Part shown: piece after piece, positions 62,728 through 64,000 of the stretch
Layout of the letters: every line of letters begins with the position of its first letter
Position numbering within the stretch: position 1 is the first letter of the stretch
Origin: Schizochytrium sp. TIO01
Lineage: Eukaryota; Sar; Bigyra; Thraustochytrida; Thraustochytriidae
NCBI GenBank assembly: GCA_004764695.1
Contig: SMSO01000033.1
Span: forward strand, 201,001 to 265,000
DNA: 64,000 nucleotides
Reading direction: 5' to 3'
Made by a program: the position numbers and the translations under genes
The notes under the pieces: generated by a model
The model's input: the letters and a program-made list of their open reading frames with translations, nothing else
The model's database searches: none
Told to the model about the DNA's origin: nothing

Positions 62728-64000
62728 GTTAGCATAAAGTAAAGCACCAAATTACACAAAACCGTAACTTACTTTGACTTTGACTGACCAGCTTCGACTC
62801 GCTTGAAATGTGCGGCTCCGGAGGGTTCTACTTCGCAGAAGTCTGAGATCGAAGTGCCTTCGAGCGATTGATTGAAGACGAGGCCTCCGATTTGCCTGAA
62901 GTTGAGCATCTTGGACCAACGACGCTTCGACGGCAAACGCGAAGAACTGCAGAATTGGTCGGAACCCGAAGAACCACAAGTGAAGTAGAAAACAAACATC
63001 CAACAGATACTAATTAAGGAAGAGAGAGAACCGAAAAGAAAGAGAGAAAGCGGAAGAAAAGAAAAAAGAAAAGAAAACTTGGCGGCCCAAAAAAAGAAAA
63101 GAAAAGGAAAGAAAAGGAAAGAAAAGCAAAAGAAAAGAGAAACGGAGAGAAACGGGAAAGAATGACGAACTTGAGAACTAGGGAAAAGGAAAAAGGAGAA
63201 ACGAAGAAGAAGAAGAAGAAGAAGAAGAAGCGACCTTTATGTTTCTTCTTCTTCAACTTCTTCTTCAACTTCTTCTTCTTCAACTTCTTCTTCAACTTCT
63301 TCTTCTTCAACTTCTTCTTCTTCAACTTCTTCTTCTTCAACTTCTTCTTCTTCAACTTCTTCTTCTTCAACTTCTTCTTCTTCTTTCTCTACTAATCGAA
63401 AAGAAGAACAACAAGGAAAGGAGGGAAAGTAACAGAAAGAAACCTAAGAAGAAGAAGAAAGCAACACAACTTTGAAAAGAAAACAAAAAAAGGAAACAAA
63501 AAAAGAAAACAAAACCAAACAAAACAAAACAGAAAAACTGAATGAGTTCAATTGACGAAATAGAAGAGCAGAGGTCCCAAACTTCACCTTTACATTCTGC
63601 TAGCTAGCACTCCTTCGTCCCTACCCAGACACCAACGCAAACTGCACGGCTACACCTAGCAGGTCTCTCCGGTATTTACATACCAGCAAAGACGGCCTTA
63701 GACCCTGGCTTCTTCCGCACTGATCGACAGCACGAACTCGAAAAGCAACCAAGATTAACTTCGCGGAGGGGGCTGTGCACTCTTCCTTCTCCTTCATAAT
63801 ATCTCGTCCGACAAGTTCTCCTCGCGGGGTCGGGGCACAAGAGCCCAGTGCGGCTACAGCCCATCGATTGCTACGGTGTGCGTATTGAGGGGACTATACC
63901 CGCGAAGACGTACGGTATTACTATTTGCTAGACCTGAGAACGTAATTTCCATTGCACTGTGGCTCAACCCCAACGTTGGCTTCAAGTTCAACTTGAACTT
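60317..64000. other. 3.7-kb right-end stretch, low-complexity rich, no supported gene
   Basis: Contains CCCACCCA near 60428-60450, (TTC)n at 60728-60775, ATGGA/ATGAAA repeats near 60797-60830 and 60935-60968, (TGAA)n at 61187-61211, GCAAGCAAGC/GCGAGC tracts at 61630-61700 and 61805-61840, and a long purine/pyrimidine tract at 63040-63480. Open frames there are repeat artefacts. The last 350 nt are GC-richer and could be the edge of a gene outside the window. The final 17 or so nt, AAGTTCAACTTGAACTT, form an inverted repeat. Confidence 0.55.
63040..63480. repeat. Long polypurine / (CTTCTTCTTCAA)n tract
   Basis: From 63040 to 63238 the plus strand is nearly pure purine (AAAGAAAAGAAAAG, then GAAGAAGAAG). 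At 63241-63389 it switches to CTTCTTCTTCAA-type units, and from 63390 returns to purines. Both strands are open because of composition only. Confidence 0.9.

Noticed and set aside
63241-63389. Phe/Asn and Leu/Gln-rich frames, also an array-like appearance suggesting CRISPR
   Set aside because: Simple CTTCTTCAA-type microsatellite with no unique spacers, in a eukaryotic genome.

Overview
The window is nuclear DNA of a eukaryote with long, apparently intron-free genes, kilobases of AT-rich gene-free DNA between them, and abundant microsatellites: (TGAA)n, (TAGG)n, (CAGA/CATA)n, TCC/serine and CAG/glutamine runs. Huge secreted proteins with P-T-x-A-P-T type repeats are common in stramenopiles. 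Together with mostly single-exon genes and a WRAP73-like centriolar protein in what looks like a flagellate-forming protist, this suggests a stramenopile, most likely a labyrinthulomycete (thraustochytrid) related to Aurantiochytrium, Schizochytrium or Hondaea. That placement is inferred; no rRNA or organelle marker is present.

The left 28 kb is dominated by three tandem, same-strand paralogues, called A, B and C here: A at 1-3366 (5' end outside the window), B at 14446-20370 and C at 23306-27793. B and C carry a signal peptide and a roughly 570-residue Cys-rich N-terminal region with a von Willebrand D-like C-x-C-W-G-D-P-F core. After it come PAN/apple-like Cys modules separated by long Thr/Pro repeat tracts. 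The same repeat grammar carries different charges: A is Lys/Glu-rich and becomes basic, B is acidic (Asp), and C is Gln/Ser-rich and weakly acidic. This set is the best candidate for an undescribed system in the window, perhaps an extracellular gel, adhesive or wall matrix. About 11 kb without a convincing gene separates A from B.

The right 36 kb holds dispersed, mostly housekeeping genes: a fatty-acid-hydroxylase/sterol-desaturase family membrane enzyme (-), WRAP73/WDR8-like WD40 protein (+), TMEM161 family membrane protein (-), COPII coat subunit SEC24 (-), an unrecognised 14-cysteine protein (+), a mitochondrial-type enoyl-CoA hydratase/isomerase (+), a Myb plus JAMM/MPN+ deubiquitinase resembling MYSM1 (-), serine palmitoyltransferase subunit 1 (+), a small alpha/beta hydrolase (-), an unrecognised small acidic protein (-), and an F-box/WD-like protein with a huge Ser-rich tail (+).

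The genes do not form an operon. Several act in the endomembrane and lipid system (SEC24, LCB1, TMEM161, sterol-type hydroxylase), but I see no evidence that this is more than chance. No tRNA, rRNA, CRISPR array or intact transposon was found; one weak trace of a decayed DDE transposase is noted. Several starts were moved inward to the first usable ATG because the longest open frame begins with a non-ATG codon.
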